A stretch of 64,000 bases of DNA from Pseudomonas japonica (GTDB lineage Bacteria; Pseudomonadota; Gammaproteobacteria; Pseudomonadales; Pseudomonadaceae), in NCBI RefSeq assembly GCF_900188455.1, contig NZ_FZOL01000007.1, forward strand, positions 1 to 64,000, written 5' to 3'. A program made the translations under genes and the position numbers. Below the pieces are notes generated by a model. It saw only the letters and a list, made by a program, of their open reading frames with translations. It did no database searches and had not been told where the DNA came from. Shown in pieces: positions 28,765-40,627 of this stretch (position 1 is its first letter; each line of letters starts with the position of its first letter).

Positions 28765-29618
28765 ATACCGTCAAAACCGTTCTTGAGGTGCGTGCCGCAG
28801 TGGCCCGCGCCCGTGGCGAGGGCAAGCGCATCGCCTTCGTGCCGACCATGGGCAACCTGCACAGCGGTCACGCCGCGCTGGTGACCAAGGCCGCGCAGCG
28901 CGCCGACTTCGTGGTCGCCAGCATCTTCGTCAACCCGCTGCAGTTCGGCCCCAGCGAGGACCTGGACAAGTATCCGCGCACCCTCGCCGCCGATCAGGAA
29001 AAACTCCTCGAAGCCGGCTGCCACCTGCTGTTCGCCCCCAACGTCGAGGAAATGTACCCGGACGGCATGGGCGTGCAGACCCGGGTCAGCGTTCCGCAAC
29101 TTTCCGAAGGCCTCTGTGGCGCCAGCCGCCCCGGGCATTTCGAAGGCGTGGCGACAGTGGTCAGCAAGCTGTTCAACATGGTCCAGCCGGACCTCGCCGT
29201 GTTCGGTCAGAAGGACTTCCAGCAACTGGCGGTGATTCGTGCCATGGTCCGCGACCTGAACATGCCGATCCAGATCATCGGCGAGCCCACGGTGCGTGCC
29301 GAGGACGGCCTGGCACTGTCGTCGCGCAACGGCTACCTGAACGCCGAGCAGCGTGCCACCGCGCCCGTGGTGTACCGCACCCTGAGCCAGCTGGCCGATG
29401 CGATCCGCCAGGGCCGCCGCGACTACCCCGCGCTGATTGCCGAAGGCCAGCAGGCACTGATCAGCGCAGGCCTCAAGCCCGACTATCTGGAAGTCCGCCA
29501 GGCGCTCAACCTGCGCACCGCCACGGACGCCGACCGCGACCTGGTCATCCTGGTCGCGGCCTACCTCGGCAATACCCGCCTGATCGACAACCTGCACCTG
29601 AATCTCGACGCCAACTAA
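28761..29618 (+). CDS. panC: Pantothenate synthetase (pantoate-beta-alanine ligase)
   Basis: This 285-residue ligase joins pantoate and beta-alanine with ATP. The adenylate-forming motif is [16 protein letters not shown] (HIGH-type), and [11 protein letters not shown] and LSSRNGYL contribute to the active site. Start and length fit the family. panD (aspartate decarboxylase), which follows panC in P. aeruginosa, is not here; beta-alanine must come from a gene elsewhere. A short hairpin (29620-29637) follows the stop codon. Confidence 0.96.
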   Translation: MNTVKTVLEVRAAVARARGEGKRIAFVPTMGNLHSGHAALVTKAAQRADFVVASIFVNPLQFGPSEDLDKYPRTLAADQEKLLEAGCHLLFAPNVEEMYPDGMGVQTRVSVPQLSEGLCGASRPGHFEGVATVVSKLFNMVQPDLAVFGQKDFQQLAVIRAMVRDLNMPIQIIGEPTVRAEDGLALSSRNGYLNAEQRATAPVVYRTLSQLADAIRQGRRDYPALIAEGQQALISAGLKPDYLEVRQALNLRTATDADRDLVILVAAYLGNTRLIDNLHLNLDAN

Positions 29619-29688
29619 GCTCGGGAAATGCCCCGAGGGCTCACCACGGGCCCAGGCTGCGGCGAAATGACATAACTCAATGGCTTTT

Positions 29689-29724
29689 ACCGGCCCGCCG
29701 CGAAATAATCCGCGACGGGCCGGT
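29689..29724. repeat. Inverted repeat between panC and pgi
   Basis: Two 14-base arms (29689-29702 and 29711-29724) pair with one mismatch around an eight-base loop. There is no U run on either strand. It may end panC transcription weakly or protect the mRNA; pgi begins 58 bp on. Confidence 0.5.
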
Positions 29725-29782
29725 AACGGCTACGCGTTCTCCGTGTCCAAGGCAGCTCAAGCAATCAAGGAAACCTGCAGCG

Positions 29783-31447
29783 ATGGCGTATTACCGTACT
29801 CCTCATGATGTCACCGCTCTGCCAGCCTGGCAGGCACTCCAGCAACACCGCGAAGCCATGCAGGATTTCAGCATGCGCGAGGCGTTCAACGCCGACCCGC
29901 AACGTTTCAACCAGTTCTCCCTGAGCAGTTGCGGCCTGTTCCTCGACTACTCGAAAAACCTGATCAGCAGCGAGACCCGCGACAAGCTGGTCGGCCTGGC
30001 CAATGAAGTGGGCCTGAAGGACGCCATCCAGGCGCTGTTCGCCGGCGAGATCGTCAATGCCTCCGAAGGCCGTCCGGCGCTGCATACCGCGCTGCGCCGG
30101 CCAGTGGGCGACAAGCTCAGCGTCAACGGCGTCAACGTGATACCGGAAGTGCACAAGGTGCTCAACCAGGTCACCGAACTGGTCGGCAAGATCCATGACG
30201 GCCTGTGGCGCGGCTACAGCGAGAAGCCGATCACCGACGTGGTCAACATCGGTATCGGTGGCTCCTTCCTCGGCCCGGAACTGGTTTCCGAGGCCCTGCT
30301 GCCCTATGCCCAGCGCGGCGTGCGCTGCCACTACCTGGCGAACATCGATGGCAGCGAGTTCCATGAGCTGTCGGCCAATATCCGCGCCGAGACCACCCTG
30401 TTCATCGTCTCGTCGAAGTCGTTCAACACCCTGGAAACCCTGAAGAACGCCCAGGCCGCCCGCGCCTGGTACCTGGCCCAGGGCGGCTCGGAAGCCGAGC
30501 TGTATCGCCACTTCATCGCCGTTTCCAGCAACAAGGCCGCGGCCGTGGCGTTCGGGATCCGCGAAGAGAACATCTTCCCGATGTGGGACTGGGTCGGCGG
30601 ACGCTACTCGCTGTGGTCGGCCATCGGTCTGCCGATCGCCCTGGCCATTGGCACCGCCAACTTCAAGGAACTGCTGTCCGGTGCCTACACCATGGACCAG
30701 CACTTCCAGAACGCCTCGTTCGAACAGAACATGCCGGTGCTGCTGGCCCTGCTCGGTGTCTGGTACGGCAATTTCTGGGGCGCGCAGAGCCACGCGATCC
30801 TGCCGTACGACCACTACCTGCGCAACATCACCAAGCACCTGCAGCAGTTGGACATGGAATCCAACGGCAAGCATGTGCGCCAGGATGGCACGCCGGTCAG
30901 CCATGACACAGGTCCGGTGATCTGGGGTGGCGTCGGCTGCAACGGCCAGCATGCCTATCACCAGTTGCTGCACCAGGGCACCCAGCTGATCCCGGCAGAC
31001 TTCATCGTCCCGGTGGTGAGCTTCAACCCGGTCGCCGACCATCACCAGTGGCTGTACGCCAACTGCCTGTCGCAGAGCCAGGCGCTGATGCTCGGCAAGA
31101 CCCGCGCCGAGGCCGAGGCCGAGCTGCGCGACAAGGGCATGAACGAAGCCGACGTGCAGCGTCTGGCGCCACACAAGGTGATCCCGGGCAACCGTCCGAG
31201 CAACACCCTGGTGGTCGAGCGGATCAGCCCGCGGCGTCTCGGCGCGCTGGTGGCGATGTACGAACACAAAGTCTTCGTGCAGAGCGTGATCTGGGGCATC
31301 AACGCCTTCGACCAGTGGGGCGTGGAGCTGGGCAAGGAGCTCGGCAAGGGCGTCTACCAGCGCCTGATCGGCGGGATCGAGGAGCCCGTCGAAGACGCCT
31401 CGACCCAGGGTCTGATCAACTACTTCCGCGGCCGTCACCGCGGCTGA
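29783..31447 (+). CDS. pgi: Glucose-6-phosphate isomerase
   Basis: This 554-residue enzyme interconverts glucose 6-phosphate and fructose 6-phosphate. In pseudomonads, which use the Entner-Doudoroff route, it works mainly in the gluconeogenic or cyclic direction. Signature stretches are [37 protein letters not shown] and [20 protein letters not shown], the last leading to [29 protein letters not shown] precedes the ATG. Length is normal for the long bacterial form. Confidence 0.97.
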   Translation: MAYYRTPHDVTALPAWQALQQHREAMQDFSMREAFNADPQRFNQFSLSSCGLFLDYSKNLISSETRDKLVGLANEVGLKDAIQALFAGEIVNASEGRPALHTALRRPVGDKLSVNGVNVIPEVHKVLNQVTELVGKIHDGLWRGYSEKPITDVVNIGIGGSFLGPELVSEALLPYAQRGVRCHYLANIDGSEFHELSANIRAETTLFIVSSKSFNTLETLKNAQAARAWYLAQGGSEAELYRHFIAVSSNKAAAVAFGIREENIFPMWDWVGGRYSLWSAIGLPIALAIGTANFKELLSGAYTMDQHFQNASFEQNMPVLLALLGVWYGNFWGAQSHAILPYDHYLRNITKHLQQLDMESNGKHVRQDGTPVSHDTGPVIWGGVGCNGQHAYHQLLHQGTQLIPADFIVPVVSFNPVADHHQWLYANCLSQSQALMLGKTRAEAEAELRDKGMNEADVQRLAPHKVIPGNRPSNTLVVERISPRRLGALVAMYEHKVFVQSVIWGINAFDQWGVELGKELGKGVYQRLIGGIEEPVEDASTQGLINYFRGRHRG

Positions 31448-31455
31448 CCCCCGGT

Positions 31456-31488
31456 CGCTGCCCCCGAACATGGCCGGGGGCAGCGTCT
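31456..31488 (+). terminator. Hairpin terminator after pgi
   Basis: A perfect 11-bp GC-rich stem (31456-31466 with 31475-31485) surrounds an eight-base loop, nine bases past the stop. The tail has few T, so termination may be partial. Confidence 0.6.
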
Positions 31489-31588
31489 ACACTGTCCTGA
31501 CCCGGCGGCCTTCGAACGTCACGGCGCAGACCGCTTCGCCGTCGATGAGGGCACGCCGTCCAATAATGACAGGACAGGTTGCGTGCCC

Positions 31589-33523
<1,935 letters not shown>

Positions 33524-33538
33524 TAATGACGGTTCTGC

Positions 33539-33602
33539 GGCCGCGTTGCGGTCCATAACCCCGTAGGAGCGAGGCTTGCCCGCGAAGGGCCGCAACGCGG
33601 CC
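33539..33602. repeat. REP element within a 13-bp inverted repeat
   Basis: The core GTAGGAGCGAGGCTTGCCCG (from 33563) is the common Pseudomonas repetitive extragenic palindrome type. It is enclosed by a perfect inverted repeat (33539-33551 and 33590-33602). It fills most of the 104-bp gap between acs and the next gene and could act as a transcription or decay barrier. I saw no second copy in the window. Confidence 0.75.
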
Positions 33603-33627
33603 CCCGACCACTGCATGCAAGGTATCC

Positions 33628-34497
33628 ATGGAAGTCCTACGCCGTCGTATCGAAACCCAACTGATGAGCCTCACCGGCCTTGCCCTCGGCCAGCTCGATC
33701 TGGAAAACCCCAAGGGCGACCCCGGCCTGTTCGGCCCGCAAAGCGTCAGTTGGCGAGTCCACGGCGATTTCCCCAGCATGCTGGTCGGCGGGATCAGCGC
33801 CCTGCTCCTGCAAGTCCTGCACCCCCTGGCCCTGGCCGGCGTCTGGGACCACTCGAACTTCCGCCAGGACATGCTCGGCCGCCTGCGCCGCACCAGCCAG
33901 TTCATCTCCGGCACCACCTTCGGCTCGACCCGTGACGCCGACTGGTTGATCGAGCGGGTCAGAACGATCCACCTCCAGGTCGTCGGCACGACCCCGGATG
34001 GCCAGCCCTATGCCGCCAGCGACCCGGACCTGCTGACCTGGGTGCATGTCGCCGAAGTGCGCAGTTTTCTCGCCGCCCACCTGCGTTACCGCAACCCGAA
34101 CCTCAGCGATACCGCGCAGGACGCCTACTACAACGAGATCGCCCTGATTGCCGAACGCCTCGGTGCGCGCAATGTGCCGCGCTCGCGCCAGGAGGTGGCG
34201 GACTACCTGCGGAACATGCGCCCGCAACTGCGCTGCAACGAGCGCAGCCTGGAAGTGGTGCGGGTGCTGCTCGCGGCGCCGGCACCGAGTCGCCTGGCAC
34301 AACCGGTGGGGAATCTGATGATGCAGGCGGGCATCGGACTGTTGCCGGATTGGGCCGGTGACATGCTCGGGCTTCGACAGAGCGCGATGAAACAGCGAAT
34401 GCTGGACGTCGGTATGCAATCGGTAGCCCCGGTGCTGCGCTGGGCCATGCGCGATGGCTCGGCGCACCGGGCGCGACGGCGGATGGGGATCGCCTGA
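33628..34497 (+). CDS. MpaB/DUF2236-family protein, probable oxygenase
   Basis: This 289-residue protein matches the DUF2236 (MpaB / latex-clearing-protein-like) family of heme-type oxygenases. Characteristic parts are GISALLLQVLHPLALAGVWDHSNFRQDMLGRLRRTSQFI near residues 55-93 and TWVHVAEVRSFLAAHLRYR with the conserved WVH histidine. Substrate is unknown. It stands alone between acs and a thiolase; shared regulation with either cannot be shown. A hairpin follows the stop. Confidence 0.8.
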   Translation: MEVLRRRIETQLMSLTGLALGQLDLENPKGDPGLFGPQSVSWRVHGDFPSMLVGGISALLLQVLHPLALAGVWDHSNFRQDMLGRLRRTSQFISGTTFGSTRDADWLIERVRTIHLQVVGTTPDGQPYAASDPDLLTWVHVAEVRSFLAAHLRYRNPNLSDTAQDAYYNEIALIAERLGARNVPRSRQEVADYLRNMRPQLRCNERSLEVVRVLLAAPAPSRLAQPVGNLMMQAGIGLLPDWAGDMLGLRQSAMKQRMLDVGMQSVAPVLRWAMRDGSAHRARRRMGIA

Positions 34498-34506
34498 TGC
34501 TGTAAA

Positions 34507-34525
34507 GGGACCGCTTTGCGGTCCC
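34507..34525. terminator. Hairpin after the MpaB-like gene
   Basis: A perfect 8-bp stem (34507-34514 with 34518-34525) has a TTT loop, ten bases past the stop at 34495-34497. It lacks a T run, so it is a weak terminator at best. Confidence 0.45.
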
Positions 34526-34605
34526 AATCCTCCCGCCATCTGTGCCACTATGCGCGAGCCCACCGCAGACTCAACGCCAAAACGAACAATACAGAGGACT
34601 CGAGC

Positions 34606-35784
34606 ATGCAAGATGTCGTAATCGTCGCCGCCACCCGGACTGCGGTCGGCAGTTTCCAGGGCGCCCTGGCGAATATCCCCGCCGTCGATCTCGGCGCCGC
34701 GGTGATCCGCCAACTCCTGGCCCAGACAGGCATCGACGGCGAACTGGTCGATGAAGTGATCCTCGGTCAGGTACTCACCGCCGGCGCCGGGCAGAACCCC
34801 GCCCGCCAGGCCGCGATCAAGGCCGGCCTGCCCCACGCGGTACCCGCGATGACCCTGAACAAGGTCTGCGGCTCCGGACTCAAGGCCCTGCACCTGGCGA
34901 CCCAGGCCATTCGCTGCGGCGACGCCGAGATCATCATCGCCGGCGGCCAGGAGAACATGAGCCTGGCCAACTACGTCATGCCCGGCGCCCGCACCGGCCT
35001 GCGCATGGGCCATGCCAGCCTGATCGACAGCATGATCAGCGATGGCCTGTGGGATGCCTTCAACGACTACCACATGGGCATCACCGCGGAGAACCTGGTG
35101 GAGAAGTACGGCATCAGCCGCGAAGAACAGGACGCCTTCGCCGCCGCTTCCCAGCAGAAAGCCGCCGCCGCCATCGAAGCACGGCGCTTCGTCGATGAAA
35201 TCACCCCGATCCTGATTCCGCAGCGCAAGGGTGACCCGATCGCCTTCGCCACCGACGAGCAACCACGGGCCGGTACCACCGCCGAAGCCCTGGGCAAGCT
35301 CAAGCCGGCATTCAAGAAAGACGGTACCGTCACCGCTGGCAACGCCTCGTCGCTCAACGACGGCGCCGCGGCGGTGATGCTGATGAGCGCGGCCAAGGCT
35401 CAGGAGCTGGATCTGCCGGTACTGGCGCGGATCAAGGCCTACGCCAACGCCGGTGTCGATCCGGCGATCATGGGCATCGGACCGGTCAGCGCCACCCGCC
35501 GCTGCCTGGACAAGGCCGGCTGGAGCCTCGACCAGCTCGACCTGATCGAAGCCAACGAAGCCTTCGCCGCCCAGGCCCTGTCGGTGGGCAAGGAACTGGG
35601 CTGGGATGCCTCGAAGGTCAACGTCAACGGTGGCGCCATCGCCATCGGCCACCCTATCGGTGCCTCGGGCTGCCGTGTGCTGGTCACCTTGCTGCATGAG
35701 ATGATCAAGCGCGATGCCAGGAAAGGCCTCGCCACCCTGTGCATCGGCGGCGGTCAGGGCGTGGCCCTGGCGATCGAACGCTGA
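34606..35784 (+). CDS. Acetyl-CoA C-acetyltransferase (thiolase)
   Basis: This 392-residue thiolase condenses two acetyl-CoA to acetoacetyl-CoA, or the reverse. The catalytic residues are Cys88 ([11 protein letters not shown]), His349 ([10 protein letters not shown]) and Cys379 (LCIGGGQG). The ATG at 34606, with AGAGGA eight bases upstream, gives the family length. It is of the AtoB/PhaA type; without neighbouring acetoacetate-degradation or polyhydroxybutyrate genes the direction of use is open. Confidence 0.93.
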   Translation: MQDVVIVAATRTAVGSFQGALANIPAVDLGAAVIRQLLAQTGIDGELVDEVILGQVLTAGAGQNPARQAAIKAGLPHAVPAMTLNKVCGSGLKALHLATQAIRCGDAEIIIAGGQENMSLANYVMPGARTGLRMGHASLIDSMISDGLWDAFNDYHMGITAENLVEKYGISREEQDAFAAASQQKAAAAIEARRFVDEITPILIPQRKGDPIAFATDEQPRAGTTAEALGKLKPAFKKDGTVTAGNASSLNDGAAAVMLMSAAKAQELDLPVLARIKAYANAGVDPAIMGIGPVSATRRCLDKAGWSLDQLDLIEANEAFAAQALSVGKELGWDASKVNVNGGAIAIGHPIGASGCRVLVTLLHEMIKRDARKGLATLCIGGGQGVALAIER

Positions 35785-35791
35785 TCGACGC

Positions 35792-35816
35792 GGGAGGGGC
35801 CGGCCTGGCCCCTCCC
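35792..35816 (+). terminator. Hairpin terminator after the thiolase gene
   Basis: A 10-bp GC stem (35792-35801 with 35807-35816) has a five-base loop, eight bases past the stop codon at 35782-35784. No T run follows. Confidence 0.55.
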
Positions 35817-35862
35817 TGCCACGCAACTGCTAAACTGCACGCCCGCAACCAAGGCCACGTGC

Positions 35863-36879
35863 ATGTCCTCCTTGAATCAGGCGCTGCGCGCCGCCCTCGA
35901 CTCCCGCCAATCCCTTCTCGCCGAACTGCATGCCCAGGGCACCGATTGCTATCGCCTGTTCCACGGCAGCCAGGAAGGCGCGCCCGGCCTCACCGCCGAT
36001 CGCTATGGCCCGCAGTTGCTGGTGCAGAGCTTTCACCAGACGCTGGAGCGCGACGCCTTGCTGGACCTGCACGCGACCGTCGAGGCGTTTCTCGGCCAAC
36101 CGCTGCTGCTGGTCTACAACGACCGTGCGCGGGGCAACAGCCGCGTCGATCGACAGGACGCGGTGTACCAGGCCAGCGAGGCGGCACTGGAGGACATGGT
36201 CGGCCACGAGTGGGGCCTCAACTATCGCGTCCGCGGACGCCACGCCGGCCAGGATCCGCTGCTGTTCCTCGACCTGCGCAATGCCCGCGGCTGGGTCAGG
36301 CAGCACAGCGCCGGCAAAAGCGTGCTGAACCTGTTCGCCTATACCTGCGGCGTCGGCCTCGCCGCCGCGGCCGGCGGCGCGCGCGAGGTGTGCAACCTGG
36401 ATTTCGCCGAAGGCAACCTGGCCGTGGGCCGCGAGAACGGCGCGCTCAACCCGCAACTGGTGCCGATGAGCTTCATCCAGTCCGACTACTTCCCGGCGAT
36501 CCGCCAACTGGCCGGGCTGCCGATCAGCCAGCGGCGCGGGCAGAAACTGCCCTCCTATCCACGCCTGGAGGCCCGCCAGTTCGACCTGGTGTTCCTCGAT
36601 CCGCCCGCCTGGGCCAAGAGTGCCTTCGGCACCGTGGACCTGCTGCGCGACTACCAGAGCCTGCTCAAACCGGCGCTGCTGAGCACCGCCGAAGACGGCG
36701 TGCTGATCTGCAACAACAACCTGGCCAAGGTGGATATGGACGACTGGCGCGAACAGGTGCTGCGCTGCGCCGAGAAGGCAGGGCGCCCGGCGCGTGAATG
36801 GCAGGTACTGACACCCGCCGGCGACTTCCCTTCGCAGGACGGCCGTCCACCGCTGAAAACCCTGATATTACATCTCTAG
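35863..36879 (+). CDS. Class I SAM-dependent methyltransferase, RlmI-like
   Basis: This 338-residue protein has the SAM-binding motif VLNLFAYTCGVGLAAAAGG near residue 155 and the substrate motif VFLDPPAWAKSAFG near 245. This combination is seen in 23S rRNA (cytosine-5) methyltransferases of the RlmI/RlmKL group. The N-terminal PUA domain of E. coli RlmI is not obvious; a conserved GLTADRYG stretch is present. I would call it an rRNA methyltransferase-like enzyme without fixing the target base. It is followed by the DUF748 gene 100 bp on. Confidence 0.82.
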   Translation: MSSLNQALRAALDSRQSLLAELHAQGTDCYRLFHGSQEGAPGLTADRYGPQLLVQSFHQTLERDALLDLHATVEAFLGQPLLLVYNDRARGNSRVDRQDAVYQASEAALEDMVGHEWGLNYRVRGRHAGQDPLLFLDLRNARGWVRQHSAGKSVLNLFAYTCGVGLAAAAGGAREVCNLDFAEGNLAVGRENGALNPQLVPMSFIQSDYFPAIRQLAGLPISQRRGQKLPSYPRLEARQFDLVFLDPPAWAKSAFGTVDLLRDYQSLLKPALLSTAEDGVLICNNNLAKVDMDDWREQVLRCAEKAGRPAREWQVLTPAGDFPSQDGRPPLKTLILHL

Positions 36880-36979
36880 CCCCTGTTCCGGGGGGTTGTC
36901 GGCGCTGGCCGACAGCCATCGGAACTCCAGTAACGTGCCATACTCTAAGCGTCCCGCTCTCTTCACGCAGATGCCGCAC

Positions 36980-39907
36980 ATGCCCAAAGGATTGACTCGC
37001 GCCATAGGCGCCTTGCTGGTTGCACTGGCCCTGTACAGCCTTCTCGGCTTCCTCATTCTCCCCGGCGTCGCCCTTCGAATTGCCAACCAGCAGCTGGCGC
37101 AATACGCCACCGTCCCGGCGCAGGTGCAACGCATTGAACTCAATCCGTTCAGCCTGGAACTCAGCGTCTGGGGTCTGCAGATTGGCGAACCTGGCAAAGA
37201 GCAGATCGGTTTCGAAAAGCTCTACGCCAACCTGCAACTGGACAGCCTGTGGACCGGCGCCCTGCACCTGGAGCAGGTCGAACTGGTGAAACCGCGCACC
37301 GAGCTGCTGTTCGCCAAGGACGGGACCTTCAACCTGGCCCAGCTGTTCAAGCTGCCAGCCAGCGAACCCAAGCCCGAAGAACCGGCCGGCGAGCCGTTCC
37401 CGCTGCGCATCGGCAGCATCCAGCTCAAGGATGGCTACCTGCACTTCGAGGATGCCCGCCCCAGCGAGCCGATCGAATTCCTCTACGACGCGATGAACCT
37501 GGAGCTGAAGAACCTCAGCACCCTGCCCGACGACAACACCGACCTGACCCTGGTCGCCAGCGGCCCCAATGGCGGGCATATCGACTGGAAAGGCAGCTTC
37601 AGCCTGTCGCCGATCGCCTCGAAAGGCTCGCTGAAGGTCAGCGATGCCAAGCTGAAAGCGTTCTGGCCCTACGTCCGCGATGCAGTGCCACTGGTGCTGG
37701 AGGACGGCACCTACAACCTGCAGAGTGACTACAACTTCAGCCTCGGCGAACGCACCGAACTGCTGCTGGAGAACACCGCATTGAGCGTGTCGTCCTTCGC
37801 CATCAAGGCGCCGGATGGTCGCCCACTGGTGCGCCTGGCCAAGCTCGATGTCAGCGAGACCTCCATCGACCTGGCCAAGCAACTGGTCAGCGTTGGCAAG
37901 ATCCGCAGCGAGAAGCTGGAAACCTGGGCCGCCCTGGAGTCCGACGGACAGCTGGACTGGCAGAAGCTTTTCGCCAGCCAGCCGCCCAAGACCACAACGA
38001 AGGAAAAAGCCGAGCCAGCCACCGCCGAGCCGACCGAGAAACAGCAGGCCGTCGAGGACAAGCCCTGGCAGGTGCTGCTTAAAGACACCCAGGTGCGCAA
38101 TTACCAGGTCCATCTGGCCGATCGCACGCAGAAGGAGCCGGTCACCCTGGAGGTCGGCCCGCTGAACGCCGACCTGCAGAATTTCGACAGCCTGAACAAG
38201 TCGCCCTTCACCCTGAAGCTCGACAGCGGCATCGGCAAACAGGGCAAGCTGCAGGCCTCGGGCGAGGTCAATCTGGCGCCGGTATCAGCCAGACTGAAAG
38301 TGAGCACCCAGGACATCGACCTGCGTATCGCCCAGGCCTATATCAGCCCGTTCATCCGCCTCGAACTGCGCAGCGGCATGCTCGGCAGCGATCTCGATGT
38401 CGACCTGAAGAGCACCGAACCGCTGGCCTTCAGCGTCGCGGGCAAGGCCCGGGTCAACCAGTTGCACACCCTCGACACCATCAAGGACCGAGACTTCGTC
38501 AAATGGCAGCAGCTCGATCTGGACGGCGTCGAGTACCGTCACGGCGATGCGCTGAGCATCGCCAGGGTCAGTCTGCAACAGCCCTACGCGCGCTTCATGA
38601 TCAACGAAGACCGCACCACCAACGTCGACGACCTGCTGATCCCGCAACCCGCGGACAACAGCGCCAAGGTCCAGGCCAAGGCCACGCCGGGTAACGACAA
38701 GCCGCTGGGTATCCACATCGGTCAGATCGATATCAACGACGGCTCGGCCAACTTCGCCGACCTGACCCTGACCCCGAACTTCGCCACGGCCGTCCAGCAA
38801 CTGAACGGCCAGATCGGCACCATCGACAACCGCCAGCCGAAGCCGGCCAAGGTGGATATCAAGGGCAAGGTCGACCGCTATGCGCCGGTGACCATCAAGG
38901 GTGCGCTCAACCCCTTCAACCCGCTGGCCAGCCTGGATATCGCCACCGTCTTCCGCCGCGTCGAACTGACCACCCTGACCCCCTATTCCGGCAAGTTCGC
39001 CGGTTTCCGCATCCGCAAGGGCCGACTCAACCTGGACCTGCACTACATGATCACCAACGGCCAGCTCAAGGCCGAGAACAAGGTGGTGGTGGAACAGCTG
39101 CAACTGGGCGAGAAAGTCGACAGCCCCGACGCCGTGGACCTGCCGATCCGCCTGGCGGTGGCCCTGCTCAAGGACACCGAGGGCAAGATCTCCATCGAAC
39201 TGCCGGTCAGCGGCGACCTCAACAATCCGCAGTTCAGTGTGATGCCGATCGTCTGGCAGACCCTGCGCAATCTGGTACTGCGCGCGGCCCAGGCACCGTT
39301 CAAGTTCATCGGCGGGTTGATTGCCGGCGGCGGCGCGGAAGACCTGGGCAACGTGGCCTTCGCCGCAGGCTCCAGTGACCTGACCGCGGATGCCCAGGGC
39401 GCCCTCGACAAGCTCGCGGCGGCGCTGAAGGAGCGCCCGGCCCTGCGCCTGGAAATCGAAGGCACCAGCGCCCAGAGCAGCGACGGCCCGCTGATTGCCC
39501 AGCAACGCCTGGAGCGCGAATACCAGAGTACCTACTACAAGATCCTCCAGCGCCGCGGCGACAAGGTGCCGGCGCAGGCGTCCCTGTTGCAGGTGCCGGA
39601 AGACGACAAGCCGGCCATGCTCGAGGGCATCTACCGCACCCGCCTGAAACAGCAGCCGCCGCAGGAATGGGAACAGCTGGACACCAAGCAGCGCGTCACC
39701 AACCTGCGTGACGCGGTGCTCAAGACCTGGGCGGAAAGCAGCGTGCTCCTGCGCCAGCTGGGCCAGGCGCGGGCCAGCAGCATCAAGGACTACCTGGTGG
39801 ACAAGGGCCAGCTCGGCGATGATCGGGTGTACTTCGTCGATGCCAGCCTTGGCCAGGCCGAGTCCGATGGCCGGGTGATTTCCCCCTTGCACCTGGACGC
39901 CGAATGA
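36980..39907 (+). CDS. DUF748 / AsmA-like envelope protein
   Basis: This 975-residue protein begins with one membrane anchor (ALLVALALYSLLGFLILPGVAL). A long repetitive beta-rich periplasmic region of the AsmA/DUF748 type follows, with tracts such as GYLHFEDARPSEPIEF and GSANFADLTLTP. Near residue 830 there is an OmpA-like stretch (ALKERPALRLEIEGTSA). AsmA-like proteins bridge the envelope and are linked to phospholipid transport. Start codons at 36971 and 36980 are both possible. The P. aeruginosa locus has a homologue in the same place. Confidence 0.83.
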   Translation: MPKGLTRAIGALLVALALYSLLGFLILPGVALRIANQQLAQYATVPAQVQRIELNPFSLELSVWGLQIGEPGKEQIGFEKLYANLQLDSLWTGALHLEQVELVKPRTELLFAKDGTFNLAQLFKLPASEPKPEEPAGEPFPLRIGSIQLKDGYLHFEDARPSEPIEFLYDAMNLELKNLSTLPDDNTDLTLVASGPNGGHIDWKGSFSLSPIASKGSLKVSDAKLKAFWPYVRDAVPLVLEDGTYNLQSDYNFSLGERTELLLENTALSVSSFAIKAPDGRPLVRLAKLDVSETSIDLAKQLVSVGKIRSEKLETWAALESDGQLDWQKLFASQPPKTTTKEKAEPATAEPTEKQQAVEDKPWQVLLKDTQVRNYQVHLADRTQKEPVTLEVGPLNADLQNFDSLNKSPFTLKLDSGIGKQGKLQASGEVNLAPVSARLKVSTQDIDLRIAQAYISPFIRLELRSGMLGSDLDVDLKSTEPLAFSVAGKARVNQLHTLDTIKDRDFVKWQQLDLDGVEYRHGDALSIARVSLQQPYARFMINEDRTTNVDDLLIPQPADNSAKVQAKATPGNDKPLGIHIGQIDINDGSANFADLTLTPNFATAVQQLNGQIGTIDNRQPKPAKVDIKGKVDRYAPVTIKGALNPFNPLASLDIATVFRRVELTTLTPYSGKFAGFRIRKGRLNLDLHYMITNGQLKAENKVVVEQLQLGEKVDSPDAVDLPIRLAVALLKDTEGKISIELPVSGDLNNPQFSVMPIVWQTLRNLVLRAAQAPFKFIGGLIAGGGAEDLGNVAFAAGSSDLTADAQGALDKLAAALKERPALRLEIEGTSAQSSDGPLIAQQRLEREYQSTYYKILQRRGDKVPAQASLLQVPEDDKPAMLEGIYRTRLKQQPPQEWEQLDTKQRVTNLRDAVLKTWAESSVLLRQLGQARASSIKDYLVDKGQLGDDRVYFVDASLGQAESDGRVISPLHLDAE

Positions 39908-39916
39908 CTGTATCGG

Positions 39917-39950
39917 CAAAAAGGTGAGCCCCGGCACATGGCCGGGGCTC
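39917..39950 (-). terminator. Convergent terminator between the DUF748 and BON genes
   Basis: A perfect 10-bp stem (39926-39935 with 39941-39950) has a five-base loop. Reading leftward it is followed by ACCTTTTT, so it suits the leftward BON gene best, but the stem can also slow the rightward transcript. Confidence 0.65.
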
Positions 39951-40013
39951 GGGTCGCCCAAGTCCTTTTGGGCTGTCGCATGAACCGTCAGGATCAGCGA
40001 GCGGGACAATCCA

Positions 40014-40364
40014 TCAGTTGGTTTTCAGGCCATCAGCCGAAACGGCCTGAACACCTTTGATTTTCTTGGCAATGGCCACCGCCATGTCTTTCTGCGATTC
40101 GGTCACGGCCATGTCGGAAGACAGGGACACCACACCCTTGTTGGTTTCGACCTTGATGTCGGTCCCGGGAATGCCTTTCTCGGTAACCAGATCAGCTTTG
40201 ACCTTGGTGGTGATCCAGGTATCGGAAGTGGCTTCCTTCGCCTTGGTCATTTCACCGGCCGCGAGGGTCAGTGGAGCCTGGGCGGGTTGTTGAGCGAGCG
40301 CTACGTTGGCCATGGTCAGGGTCAGCGCGGTAGCGGTGGCAGCAGCAATAGCGAACTTCTTCAT
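40014..40364 (-). CDS. Periplasmic BON-domain protein
   Basis: This 116-residue protein has an Sec signal peptide ending NVALAQQ, then a single BON domain (DTWITTKVKADLVTEKGIPGTDIKVETNKGVVSLSS to about residue 110). BON proteins such as OsmY associate with membranes and are often stress-induced. The ATG at 40364 with AGGAG eight bases upstream is the likely start. A candidate sigma-54 promoter lies about 70 bp upstream. Confidence 0.87.
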   Translation of the reverse strand: MKKFAIAAATATALTLTMANVALAQQPAQAPLTLAAGEMTKAKEATSDTWITTKVKADLVTEKGIPGTDIKVETNKGVVSLSSDMAVTESQKDMAVAIAKKIKGVQAVSADGLKTN

Positions 40365-40430
40365 ACGAGACACTCCTGTTTTTCGAAAAGTCTGCGCCGA
40401 GGTTCCTGGCAGCAGGTGTAACAGGGATAT

Positions 40431-40446
40431 TGCGAAGGCTGTGCCA
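40431..40446 (-). promoter_or_regulatory. Candidate sigma-54 promoter for the BON-domain gene
   Basis: On the minus strand TGGCACAGCCTTCGCA has GG at -24 (40444-40445) and GC at -12 (40432-40433) with correct spacing, and a full TGGCAC. No activator site is evident upstream, where 40447-40577 is A+T-rich and has TTGCAAG/CTTGCAA inverted copies near 40520-40550. Confidence 0.55.
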
Positions 40447-40577
40447 GTTTCTCTAAGAAAATAATTCCTTTAAAAACAATAAGTTATAGGAGTTCAAAAT
40501 TCGTCTGATCGTGCATTTTGCAAGTTACCGCTTCGCGGCGCTTGCAAGATGCAAGTCGTCACATCAATTCGCGCGCA

Positions 40578-40604
40578 TAAAAAAAGGATCCCGAAGGATC
40601 CTTT
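40578..40604 (-). terminator. Intrinsic terminator after pnp
   Basis: A perfect 9-bp stem (40583-40591 with 40596-40604) closes on a UUCG tetraloop on the minus strand and ends in seven U. It closes the rimP-to-pnp transcription unit. Confidence 0.93.
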
Positions 40605-40627
40605 CTTTCAACGCTGAGGGCTGGAAA

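Noticed and set aside
29689..29724. Riboswitch or intrinsic terminator between panC and pgi
   Set aside because: The inverted repeat has no U run and no recognisable aptamer; I list it only as a repeat.
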